DNA of 64,000 bases from Amborella trichopoda (taxonomy: Eukaryota > Streptophyta > Magnoliopsida > Amborellales > Amborellaceae), in the NCBI RefSeq assembly GCF_000471905.2, contig NW_006495273.1, forward strand, positions 8,516,131-8,580,130, read 5' to 3'. The first letter of the stretch is position 1. Each line of letters starts with the position of its first letter. A program made the position numbers and the translations under genes. Of this stretch, positions 31,526 through 43,314 are shown piece after piece. The notes below the pieces were generated by a model. It had not been told where the DNA came from. It saw nothing but the letters and a program-made list of their open reading frames with translations, and did not search any database.

Positions 31526-34223
31526 TGTTGGAAATATGGCCTATCAAGGCTTAAATTTCAGTAGTCTCTCATTCAGTGGGAGCTATTGAGATATTGAAAT
31601 CTTGGCGTCTTACGAAATGGAGCCCAAATTCTTTTACCCCGAGTACGTATGAGGCATCGAGAGTTCACGTGTTGAGAAATAAATTTATCAAGGAGGTGTG
31701 AGGGACACCTCCTAGTTAAGATTTTATAGGTTAGCATCATGTGTAGTTGCAATCGGCCATGGCTTGGAGAATCCAAATGAGAAAAATAGAACTCAAGTAC
31801 TTATTGAGTATTCGCCATGTATGGAATGGTCAAGACTTGTGGGACATAAGTCCGTATTATGACACGAGACCATTATATGTCATGTACATTTTTATTTCAT
31901 ATGGGAAGCCACTCTTCCAAATGCATTATCCGAGTTTGGAAGAGTCAGTGCACATGTGCTTTGAAAGGATTCCTGTAATTGAGTTGGATCATGTCCCACA
32001 GGGGTACACTTGTAATCCATTGAGAGCTGAATGATCTGAAGTTCTGGCACAACGGCTTTGATATGGTCAATTATGTGTCATTGCTTTAGACTGTGGAACA
32101 TAGGTCTATTGGGTCGACCTGAGACTCGGCGGAACATCATTCGGGACTAGCCCAATAGAGTGCTCTGATTCTTATAGTTATTAGCCTGAGATCTCACTAT
32201 ACCTTTTTTTCAATTTTATAATGATGAGAAAAACCTAATAATTGCTAAAAAATACTTTAATTATTTATTATGAATTTTCGACAATTTTTCAGAATTTTAT
32301 TTGCTAAAAAAAAAAGGTTTTCTTATTGTTTGGCTCAAATTTCACTTTAGTCCTGACATAGTAGTGCCATGTGGCGTCCGAGTGGCCATAGGGCTGCCAC
32401 ATGGCACCCCACACCTCACTCTAGGATCATCGCCCAACTGGGTACTGATCCCTAGGCGGGGGACTAGATTGGCATTTGGTTGCTTGTTTTATAAAAGGTT
32501 GTGTTATGGTGTCTTGTTATATATTGTTATATTTTATTATATAATGTTATAAATTAAGGCCCATTTTTTATCACATGTCTTAATTACCTCACACATGGGT
32601 CATGCATGGCATGTATGAAGTTTAATTAATTAATTTATTTGATATTAAAGAGAAAATACATTTTCAAATTTGAGTTGAAAAGTATCTTCACACACATGTG
32701 TGAAGGGGACATTGTCTTTAAATTAATTGTTTTGAAATTTTAGATCTACAAAGTGATTGGCTTTGATAAAGAAGAATATCTCCACATGTGTGAGCTTTGC
32801 CAATTACTTCTTTGCTCTTTAGCCTTTGTGGTTATCTACTCTAATACATTATTAAAAAAACTAAGGGTATGTTTGAAAGGCCATATTGGATACAATTAGA
32901 ATAAAAACATAAGCCAAGGACAAAATGGTAAAGTGGCATAAATTAGGGTTAAGGTGAGTGATAATGGTGTGAAATCTCATCCCTTCATCCTAGTGGTTGG
33001 ATGGAGATAGGTAGCTAGGTACATTAGCCTCTCATATGCATTTGGATTAGTGCATCAAGGGTATTGATTGAATCTAAAGTTACACCCATGTTATAAAAGC
33101 ACATCATGAGATCTCAAACCTTAACTATCTCAACTCTTGAATCATTTTGAAAAATTATTGCTCCCCTCCTTCTTCTAAGGTTTTGTGAGAGAAAATCGAA
33201 AAGATAGAGCTTTTAGAGTTCAAATAATGGTGATTTTGATGGTGGTCCTCCTTTCATATGCTTAAGTCCATAGTGTGCATTTATCAAGGTAAACTCCATT
33301 GAATTTTCTTTTCTCATAAGATCATATCCTTGGCATCTATAGTTGTTGGAGTTTTTAATTTAGAAAAGTTTCATTGATCTTAGAATCCCCATTTGATCAT
33401 CTTTTTCATCATGCTTATTCATAGTGTGGTCCTTTATGAGTTATTGCATATATGCATGAGAATCCATGATCATGCATAGTATCCTTCAATTACTTTGCTT
33501 CAAACCCATCAAATAATTTAGTCGCAGAGTGTCACTCTATTTTCAGAACTTTTTTATGGTGTTTTTACCTATGGGAGTTCATAATCTTTCCATACAAGAC
33601 TGTTTTAGTGGTCCGAGGGCCACCGTGCGTAGTTTGGGCGTAGCTATTTTGTTCTTTATCCGATTCGATTCAAACCTTTCGCATTATGTTTTGGATGATA
33701 ATGTCAGTGTGTTGAGATATTAAGAAGTGATTTTAAGGTGTGTAATTTCTTCCCATTTAGATTAGACACTCTTGTAAGATTGAACTACTTTTGTACAATC
33801 CGAAGGGACAAAACTAAGTCCTTACAGGACCCGATTGCATGGCCCTGGCACAAGGGGTTCAAAACATGGCTTCCCTACTTTAATTTGCCATTCTAATTCT
33901 TTGTTTAGTTGATTTTATTCTTTAGAATTTTGTTTAGATTAGTTACATGATGTATTTAAGCTTTGGGACATAGTTTATGTAATTTGTACTATGAAAGTGT
34001 AATTCATAAGCTAGTCTTGCTTTATTTGTAATTACCTCATAAGGGGTTGATTTTGGAGTTTATTTACAATAGTTATACAAGGCTAGAAATGGTTGTAATT
34101 GTTATGTAAAAGGATTGTAACTTATTAACTTAGCTTGGTTTTTAGCAAGTGGCTTGTTGAAGGTGTCCATTTTGCCTTGTTTTTCGGTTTGAAAATTTGT
34201 TTTAGTCTTTGTATCTACTTTCA
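31526..34223 (+). repeat. Element B 5' LTR
   Basis: It aligns along its whole length to 37494-40045. It contains blocks also present in the opposed LTRs at 17.7-22.7 kb, such as the stretch around 32160-32240 and the conserved start. Confidence 0.9.
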
Positions 34224-34376
34224 ATTGGTATCAGAGCTAGGCTCATTTACATCCTCTTTTAGGGTCTTTAGAGGAATTATAGAGTGTCAAATAGGAACCC
34301 ATAACAGCCCGTTCAATACTCACCGAATTGCTTAAGGAGGAGGAAAATTGGTTATGGGTTTCATGAAGATAGTCGA

Positions 34377-35375
34377 TTGCCATTATTGACTTCTAGACAA
34401 CCTAATCCGCCCACAATCAATGCTCCTCAAGTTGTTAAGGATGCATATAAGATATGGCATAACAAAAACCAAAGTGCCATGAATATTATTTTTGCAACCA
34501 TGAGTGATTCCTTTGTTAAGAAGTACGAGAATTCCATATGTGTCAAAGATATTATGGAGAGCATGGAAAAGAAATACGATACACTGAATGAAGCTCAAAG
34601 GATCATTAGAATGAGGAATCTCATGTGTTGTAAAATAGATGATCACACCAAAGTGGGCGATCATCTAAAAGAGTTCAAGAGTTATATAAGAGAGAATAAA
34701 AGAGCCGGTCACTCATATGATGAGGTGACACAAAAGACGATGTTTGTGCTTTCAATCTCTCCCTCATGGGAGACCTTTATTGCCAATTTGATGACCAAAG
34801 ATGCGCCTACAACAGTGGAGGAGATTGCATTTTTCATGGAAGGGGAAGAACAAAGAAGGATAACAATGGATGGACCATCTTCTATGGTCCATATGGTAAA
34901 ATCTCACCAACCCTCATCTTCGTCTACTCCCTTACTCATTACTCCTATCTCTTCTTCTCTTCCTAACTCTTCTATGGTGAATACATGTAATGTGGGAATG
35001 AGTGAGAATGATAATGCTAAAAACAAGAAAAGAAAGGGAAAAGGCAAATTGAAAGGGAAGGAGATGCAAAAGGGAAAATCCTACTCCCCTTATCCATTTA
35101 GCCCTTACCTTCCTAAAACCCATACCTACCCACCAAATCATGCTAGCTCCATGCCTTTTAGGCCTAAACCACCACCCACACCCATGATGGTAGGTGGGAG
35201 GTCGGTTTGGCCCTCAAGCCAAGATTATTTGAAGGTGCAATGCTTTAGATGTAAGAAATACAGGCATACCCAAAAGTTTTGTAGGTATCTTCCTCCTCCA
35301 CAAAACCTTCATTTTGCTCCTAAGCCCAATACCGGTAAGCCTCAAGCTAATACCGGTGGAGGACCAAGGAAATAG
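34377..35375 (+). pseudogene. Copia gag region of element B
   Basis: The encoded stretch resembles plant Copia gag (UBN2 type). An N-terminal helical region is followed by a basic, proline-rich linker and a CCHC zinc knuckle, CFRCKKYRHTQKFC (C-x2-C-x4-H-x4-C). It lies about 150 bp after the primer site. It is part of a broken element. Confidence 0.88.
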
Positions 35376-35384
35376 AGAATTTGC

Positions 35385-35570
35385 GTGGTCTATGAGACTT
35401 TGATTGCTAATGAGGAGGCAGATGTATGGGTTCTTGACTCGGGGGCTACTATCCATATGACAAATTCTATGAAGGGCTTTAGAAGGTTTTATGATGTCAA
35501 ACCCGGTACCCATAATCTTTATATGGGTGGAAATCAAATGGGAAGGGTTTTAGGTTTTATAACCTCTTGA
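35385..35570 (+). pseudogene. Copia protease region of element B
   Basis: The motif VWVLDSGATIHMTNS is the aspartic protease active-site signature (DSGA) with the IHMT context usual in plant Copia elements. It is part of a broken element. Confidence 0.8.
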
Positions 35571-35577
35571 ATCGTAA

Positions 35578-36768
35578 GTGATTGAAAGCCTTGATGCCCA
35601 TTTCCTTGAAGATGAATTCCTTGAGAGAGAATCAATCCAAAAAAGAGTAGACTTCTATAAGCTTCATCCTAACAAAGAAATTGAAACCATGCCATTTAGG
35701 CGAAGTGAGATAATGAAGAGACCACCTACCTTTTTCACTTACCTTGGGGAGGACTATGAGAGGATTAGTGTAGAACCCGATGATGAACCTTATTTTTACC
35801 TACATGCTATGTCTTCTCTGGATAATAAGTTATGGAAGGAAGCCATGCAAGATGAGATAAATTCAATCATAAAGAACCATGTATGAGAGTTAGTCCGATT
35901 ACCACCTAACCTTAGATCCATTGGATGTAAGTGGATATTCAAAAAGAAACTTAACTTCGAAGGATGTATTGAAAAATACAAGGCCAGACTTGTAGCAAAA
36001 GGTTTTACTCAAAGTGAAGGGGTAGATTATTTTGACACCTACTCATCTGTTGCCAAAATGCCTTCAATTAGGATGATCATATACATAGCAGCCTACCTTG
36101 ACCTAGAAATGCATCAAATGGATGTGAAATCTGCCTTCTTAAATGGTGACCTAGAAGATGATATATACATGAACCAACCCGAGGGTTTTGTTGTGAAAGG
36201 AAAGGAAAAGTTCGTGTACAAACTTAACAAATCACTTTATGGTCTCAAACAAGTTTCAAAAAGATGGTTCTTTAAGTTCCACCAAACCCTGATTAGATAT
36301 GGATTTAAACCAAATGAGGATGACCATTGTGTATACCATAAGACCAATGGGACTGACATTACTTTTATGACTTTATATGTGGATGACATTCTAATAGCTA
36401 GTAGCACCCTATATCATATAAGGGATACAAAGGCAATTCTATCAAGTAATTTTGATATGAAAGATATGAGAGAGGCTTCATATGTGTTAGGGATTTATAT
36501 TATAAGAGATAGAGCAGCCCGTACTATTCAATTATCTCAATCTACATATTGCAAGAAAGTTCTTGAGAGATTTGGTATGAGTGAATCCAAGCCTATAGAT
36601 ACACCTATGGAAATGAGAGGAAAATTTAATGTCAATATGAAACCAAACAATGATCTTGAGAGAAATGAGATGGAAAGGATCCCATATCGAAGAGCTGTAG
36701 GATCACTAATGTATTTAACCATAGGAACTAGACCCGATCTAGCTTTTGGTCAAAGCTTGATTGGTTGA
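35578..36768 (+). pseudogene. Copia reverse transcriptase region of element B
   Basis: Blocks matching RVT_2 are evident: KWIFKKK, KARLVAKGFTQ, HQMDVKSAFLNGDLEDDIYM, KSLYGLKQ and the catalytic YVDDILIAS, then the GIYIIRD and IGTRPDLAF regions. It is part of a broken element. Confidence 0.88.
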
Positions 36769-36804
36769 TTCCCAAGTGATCCTGGATTAGAACATTGGAA
36801 AGCC

Positions 36805-37356
36805 GTGAAAAGAATCATGAGGTATTTGAAAGGAACATTTGATTATGGATTAACCTATGGCAATGTGAGTAAGCTTAAAGTTTTGAGATACACAGACTCC
36901 GACTATCAAGGAGACCCGAATGACTCGATATCCACTTCGGGTTATCTATTTCTTTATGAGGGACGTGCCATTTCTTGGCAGACCAAGAAGTACGACACTG
37001 TAGCCCTATCTACCATAGAAGCCGAGTATATGCCTTTAAGTTCCGCAACTTTAGAAGCCATTTGGATTAAGAAGTACTTGAATCATCTTAACTTCAACCC
37101 TCTAAAACATGGAACGATTACAATCATGTGTGACAATCAAGCTACAATAGTAATGGTAGTTGAACCAAGGTTTCACACCAAGTCAAGGCACATTAAAGCT
37201 CAGTATCATAGAGTAAAAGAAGAGATAACAGCTGGTGAGGTAGAAGTTGGTTACATTTCAGTTGAGGCTATTTATGCAAATCCATTAACCAAAGGCTTGG
37301 GGGCAAATGATTTTATGAGGCATGTGCATGGGATGAGTTTAAGGAGGTTGACATAG
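36805..37356 (+). pseudogene. Copia RNase H region of element B
   Basis: Blocks typical of Copia RNase HI are present: YTDSDYQGDPNDSISTSGYL, ISWQTKKYDTVALSTIEAEY, CDNQATIVM and HIKAQYHRVKE. The 3' LTR starts about 140 bp downstream. It is part of a broken element. Confidence 0.88.
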
Positions 37357-37493
37357 TTGTTATTACTTTGTCTATTGCTTATGAATAATAAGTCCATGGA
37401 TAAAAATGCATGCTTTGATTTATTGTGAACGATAATTAGAGAGAGCGACAAAGATATATACGAATTCAGGCTCCAAAAGGCTAAGTGGGAGAA

Positions 37494-40045
37494 TGTCGAA
37501 AATATGGCCTATCAAGGCCTAAATTCCAGTAGTCTCTCATTCAGTGGGAGCTATTGAGAGATTGAAATCTTGACGTCTTGCGAAATGGAGTCTAGAATCT
37601 TTTACCCTGAGTACGCATGAGGCATCGAGAATTCACGTGTTGAGAAAACAATTTCTCAAGGAGGTGTAAGGATCACCTCCTAGTCACGATTTTATAGGTT
37701 AGCCTCGTGTTTAGCTGCAATCGGCCAGGGCTTGAAGAATCCAAATGAGAAAAATAAAACCCAAGTACTTATTAAGTATTCGTCTTGTATGGAATGGTCA
37801 AGACTTATAGGACATAAGTCCGTATCTTGACACGAGACCATTGCATAATATGTACATTTTCATTTCGTTCGGAAGCCACTCTTCCAAATGCATTATCCGA
37901 GTTTGGAAGAGCCAGTGTACATGTGTTTTGAGAGGATCACTGTAATTAAGTTGGATCATGTCCCACAGCGGTACACCTGTAATCCATTGAGAGCCGAATG
38001 ATCGGAAGTTCTAGCTCAGCGGCTTTGATATGGCCAATTATGTGTCCCTTAAGTTTATTGGGTCGATCTGAGACTCGATGGAACATCATTCGGGACTAGC
38101 CTAAGGGAGTACATTGATACCTATAGTTATTAGCCTAAGATCTTACTATACCTTTCGTCCGATTTTATAATGATGAGAAAAACCTAATAATTTCTAAAAA
38201 ATACTTTAAATATTTATTGTGAATTTTAGAGAATTTTTTGAAATTTTATTTGCTAAACAAATAAGGGTTTTCATATTGTTTGGCACAAATTCCACTTCAG
38301 TCCTAACCTGGTAGTGCCATGTAGTATTCGAGTTGCCATAGGGCTGCCACATGGCACCCCACACCTCACTCTAGGATCATCTCCAGCTGGGCACTGATCC
38401 CTAGGTGGGGGACTAGATTGGCATTTGGTTGCTTATTTTATAAGGGGTTGTGTTATGGTGTCTTGTTATATATTATTATATTTTGTTATATAATGTTATA
38501 AATTAAGGCCTCTTTTTTATCACATGTCTTAATTAACTCACATATGAGTCATGCATGGTATATGTGAAGTTCAATTAATTTATTTATTTGATATTAAATA
38601 GAAAATACATTTTCAAATTTGAGTTGAAAAATATCTTCACACACATGTGTGAATGAGACATTATCTTTAAATTGATTGGTTTGAAATTTTAGATCTACAA
38701 AGTGATTGGCTTTAGTAAAGAAGAATATCTCAACATGTGTGAGCTTTGCCAATTTCTTTGCCCTTTAGTCTTTATGGTTATCTACTCTAATACATTATTA
38801 AAAAAACTAAGGGTATTTTTGTAATGCCATATTGGATACAATTGGAACAAAAACATGGGCCAAGGACAAAATGGTAAAGTGGCATAACTTAGGGTTAGGG
38901 TGAGTGATAATGGTGTGAAATCCCATCCCTTTATCCTAGTGGTTGGATGTGGATGGGTGGCTAGGTACATTAGCTTCTTTTGTGCTTTTGGATTAGTGCA
39001 TCAAGGGTGCTGATTGAATCCAAAATTACACCCATGTTATAAGCACATTATAAAATCTCAAACTTTAACTAGCTCAACTCTTGAACCATTTTGAAAAATT
39101 GTTGCTCTCTTCCTTCTTCTAAGGTTTTGTGAGAGAAAGTTGAAGAGTGAGAGCTTTTAGAGTTCCAATAATAGTGATATTGATGATAGCCCTTATTTCT
39201 TATGCTTAAGTCCATAGTATGCATTTATCATCCCCATTTGATCGTCTTTTTCATCATGCTTATTTATAGTGTGGTCCTTCATGAGTTATAGTCTATATGC
39301 ATGGGAATCCATGATCATATATAATATTATTTAATTATTTTGCTTCAAACCCATCAAATAATTTAGTCTCAGAGTGTCACTCTATTTTCAAAACTTTTTC
39401 ATCACATTTTTACCTATGGGGATTCATAATCTTTCCATACAAGATTGTTTGGTGGTTCGAGGGATCATTGTGTGTAGTTTGGCCATAACTCTCTTGTTCT
39501 TTATCCGATTTGATTCAAAATTTTTGCATTATGTTTTGGATAATAATGCCAGTGTGTTGAGATCTTAAGAAGTGATTTTAAGGTGTGTAATTTTTTTCCA
39601 TTTGGATTAGACACTCTTGTAAGATTGAACCACTTTTGTACAATCTGAAGGGATAATATTAAGTCCTTATAGGGCCCTGGCCCTGACATAAGGGGTTCGA
39701 AACATGGCTTCCCTATTTTAATTTGGCATTTTAATTTCCTTTTTAGTTGATATTATTCTTTAAAATTTTGTTTAGATTAGTTGCATGATGTATTTAAGCT
39801 TTGGGACATAATTTATGTAATTTGTGCTATGAAAGTGTAATTCATAAGCTAATCTTGCTTTATATGTAATTGCCCCATAAGGGGTTGGTATTTGAGTTTA
39901 TTTACAGTGGTTATACAAGCCTAGAAATGCTTGTAATTGTTATGTAAAAAGAATGTAACTTATTAAGTTAGCTTGGTTTTTAACCACTAAGTTGTCCATT
40001 CTGCCTTGTTTTTCGGCTTGGAAATTTGCTCTAGTCTTTGTATCT
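37494..40045 (+). repeat. Element B 3' LTR
   Basis: It is homologous to 31526-34223 throughout. Beyond about 40046 the sequence switches to the remainder of element A's 3' LTR, recognisable by its match to 29460-29634. Confidence 0.88.
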
Positions 40046-40261
40046 GTTTGATTGTCCTCTATATCTCTTGTAATTATGTGATTTTCCTCTATATATATAG
40101 AGTTACTTGTTGATATAAATATCTATCTAAAATAGTGAAGATGTAGCCAGTTGGGCTTTGGATCCATGGACGTAAAGCTTCGGCCCGAACCATGTAAATA
40201 TTGTATTCTCTCTACTTCTCTCTCCATTCTTCATTATACTCCCACTTATTCTAACAACTTG

Positions 40262-41453
40262 GGTATTTTAAGAGATTTTTTGAAGTGCTACCTTAATGAA
40301 GTGAAAATTGATAGAAATATTAATTGAGATATTGGCCACTTAAATTTTATTGTCTTTATTTTTCTTCCATGTTCTCCATCTTGCAAGGCCCATACATTAG
40401 ACCAAATTATATACTCGTTTCCATGGGCCAAAGACCTAGTAAAGGGAATTTTTATGGCTCGAAAATTTCACTTTAACCTTGATGCACTTTGTGATTAATT
40501 TGATAAAGAAAATCAATTTTGAGTTCTTAGAACGTTATACTTTATCGTGTGTCATGGTCCAAAGTCCGTACTGAAAGGGGAATAACCCTAGTTACAATTT
40601 CTTAAAAAATTAACCTTAATAAAAATAAAAAATATACCTCACATCTATGAAATTTTAAAAATAAAATAAAAAATTTGAATCATCCTGCTCTTGATCTCCA
40701 TCAATATTTCTGCAATTTTGAAATATCCGAGTTATGTTGATTTTGATATTTTCAAAACGTTATCGATAGTTTGGAAAAGGACAAAGATAGAGTAGGGGTT
40801 CTCTTCTCTTTTGCTGGGAGCCCAAGTCTGCGAGCATTGCTTCAAACATTTGATGTCAGCTGCCCCTGCCAATGTCTCAATAGTTTATTGATAGCAAGTC
40901 CAAAATGACTCCTGAAACACTTATATTTTCCCGGTAGTCGATAAATTACCAAACTAGTCTATGTTGGGACAAGTTTCTAGTAAGCACTCATGTTGTTTGT
41001 TTACCTTGTTTTTCAAAGATATTGGATCACATCCCAAATCATTGCAAATCCAAATTATGTCCGCTCTATGGATTTAGATTTCAAAAATAGTACATATTTG
41101 ATGATATTGAAGAACTAAATTAACTGTCTACAGATAGTCCATATTTCTTAAATTAGATTCATGATTGCGTTGGTGCTCTATGGATTTAGATTTCAGAAAT
41201 AGTAAATATTTGATGATATTGAACAGCTAAATTAACTTTAAAAATAGTAATTTAAAAATAGAACTTAATTAACTATCTACATATAATCCATATTTCTTAT
41301 ATTAGATTCATGATTGCGTTGATCGATATAATAAGCTTCCAAAGTCTTCTTAAATTAGATTCATGATTGCGTTGGTTGACATGATAAACTTCCAAAATCC
41401 ACCTTCATGATGAATTCTGGATCTTGGAAGGTTGGACTATAGACCGAGCTAAA
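40262..41453. other. Non-coding stretch with direct repeats
   Basis: There is no gene. At about 41064-41390 a block is repeated two to three times, sharing TCTATGGATTTAGATTTC, ATATTTGATGATATTGAA and TTAGATTCATGATTGCGTTG. Otherwise nothing is recognised. Confidence 0.6.
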
Positions 41454-43314
41454 TGAAAGTAAAGTAGGAATAAGGTGATCTAGTATAGTGCATTTTTTTT
41501 TTTTACACCGACTAGAACACTTACAATGATCCTTTACAATTATTTCAACTCAAAAGAAATAAATAAAATAAATAAGACACTTGTTGACAATGAGAACAAT
41601 AACTTTATCAAATAAAGAGAGGAGGAAAATAAGATTGAAAAATACTGGATTGCATAAATAAAAGTAAGAACGCCGAAAGATTACCTCAACCGGCCTTTGA
41701 AACACCCCAAACCGGGTCTCTTCCTTCAATGATGCGTGGGATAAAAAAAAATCAATCTTAGATTTGGAAAGCTTTGGCTATCTCCCGAAAGATTAGGAAC
41801 CTCAATAAAATAAGTATACCACCTTCTCTACCTAGGTGAGGCTATCTCCTGAGAGATTAGGAACCTCAAAAAAATTAGTGTGCCACCTTCTCGACCTAGG
41901 TGGGACGTGCCAACCCATACAATTTAATTTATGAGAAAGAATATTTAGGAGAGAGAAAAAGAGAGCCATGAGAGAGAATATTTAAAAGAGAGAAAAAGAC
42001 AGCTTTGAGTGGGGCATGCCCCTAGAGAGAAAGTAGGAAGAGAGAAGGGAGCGAGGCATGCAAAGAATGGGGGAAGAGGTCCCTATTTATGTTTATCAGA
42101 GGGGATAGGGTTCGATGAAGATAACCATCAACAAAATTTGATCCTGATTTTTTGATCTTGGAGACCTGTGAGGTGAGAGATCTGAGCCATCCATTCTTCA
42201 GATCATCCATCATGATCAAAAGGAACTGGCCATAACCTTATTCATCTGCTCCTACACACTTATCCCATCAAATAAGAGATATGCTTAAATATCAGATACA
42301 TTGTATCTAGTTAATAAATTTATATTTCTTTAACCAATTAAATATTTCAAAATATAGTTTTAATTTCATATATTAAGGAATATCTTCAAATTTGAAATCA
42401 AAACTTCCACAAAGTGGGGCGTGACCCCCACGGCCCCACTAAAAGTGGTGCGCCACAAAGGGTCACATAGTGGGCCCCTCGTGTAAAACAGATGGGTCCA
42501 ATGGGCCCCCTATGAGCCCATATAATTTTATAAATATTGAACTTTTATTTTTGTTAATTTATTTTAATAAATATATTTATAAAAAATAAAAATAAAAAAA
42601 TTATTTAAAATCTTAAAATAATTATTATAAAATTAATCAATATCTAAGAAAATAAATTTGAGGGGAATATGATCCTTAAGGTCTAGAAATTAATAATTAT
42701 AAAGCATTCCATCTTCTATTGTGGACTATAATCCACACTAGCTTTCTCAAACTGACCCAGTAGTACCATGACCTACAGTCCAATGCAGGAGCTCATGATT
42801 AGGCTACTAAATTCATCCAATAGGCAAGAGGATATAATCCTAATCAATGGATTACAAGTTCTCCCTTAAAGACGAGTTCTAAGGTTACACAAACTTGATG
42901 CAACTATAGCTCTATGATGCATATGGGTAATCTCTCATACATGTACATGCATCACCCTCAATGGTACACTGCTTTTCCAATACAGTCATCATATGCACAT
43001 GCCATATGATGGATTAGTGATGAGGCTTTTGGTCATTGTCTCTAAAGGCCAAAAGGGGCACACAGTCCCTTGGCACATTCATCTAGGTAACTCCGACCTT
43101 ATCAAGGGATAACTTTCATCAGTGTTTATTCCATCCCCAAAAATCAAGGGTTTTCTAACTCGATTGGCATAACACGCAAAGCCTAGCCTGAGTTATGACA
43201 AAAAATATTTGTATAACATGATCCATATATGACCACAATCCCACTCAGTTTAAGTTCCATAAAATTTTTATTACAAGCTCTCATAAAGCCTTTAATGGCC
43301 ATAATAACCCAACG
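41454..43314 (-). mobile_element. Solo LTR of the long-LTR family
   Basis: The left edge is TGAAAGT and the right edge CCCAACG; the minus-strand start is close to TTGGGTTATTATGGCC. It is homologous to the solo LTR at 61427-63155, sharing the GAAAGATTACCTCAAC-type block, the GA-rich block and the CATCTTCTATTGTGGA block. The flanks CTAAA (41449-41453) and TTAAA (43315-43319) match at four of five bases. No interior coding sequence was seen. It is old. Confidence 0.72.

Larger units (their letters stand above)
31526..40045 (+). mobile_element. Element B: Copia-superfamily LTR retrotransposon nested in element A
   Basis: The 5' LTR (31526 to about 34223) begins TGTTGGAAATATGGCC. The 3' LTR (37494 to about 40045) begins TGTCGAAAATATGGCC after the purine tract AAGTGGGAGAA. 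A tRNA-Met primer site TGGTATCAGAGC starts at 34226. Parts recognised between the LTRs are gag, a protease motif, reverse transcriptase and RNase H, in Copia order. The LTRs are unusually long for Copia (about 2.6-2.7 kb) against an interior of about 3.3 kb. They differ at roughly 10-15% of positions, so the element is old. It is broken, with several breaks. It interrupts the 3' LTR of element A, so it is the younger of the two. A matching target duplication was not seen. Confidence 0.92.
29311..40256 (+). mobile_element. Element A: non-autonomous LTR element carrying an ARP3 fragment (includes nested element B)
   Basis: The outer bounds are firm: the 5-bp duplication ACTTG lies at 29306-29310 and 40257-40261. 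The 5' LTR is 29311-29634, beginning TGTTAGGATATGG and ending TTTTAACA. A tRNA-Met primer site (TGGTATTAAAGC) starts at 29635. A purine tract (ACGGGGAG) precedes the 3' LTR, which runs 31435-31525 and resumes at about 40046-40256 after the nested Copia element B. Without B the element is about 2.4 kb. The interior has no retroviral-type genes. It contains an ARP3 fragment (29681-30305), direct repeats and a hairpin array (30780-31207). The LTRs differ at about one base in eight, so it is old. Confidence 0.9.
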
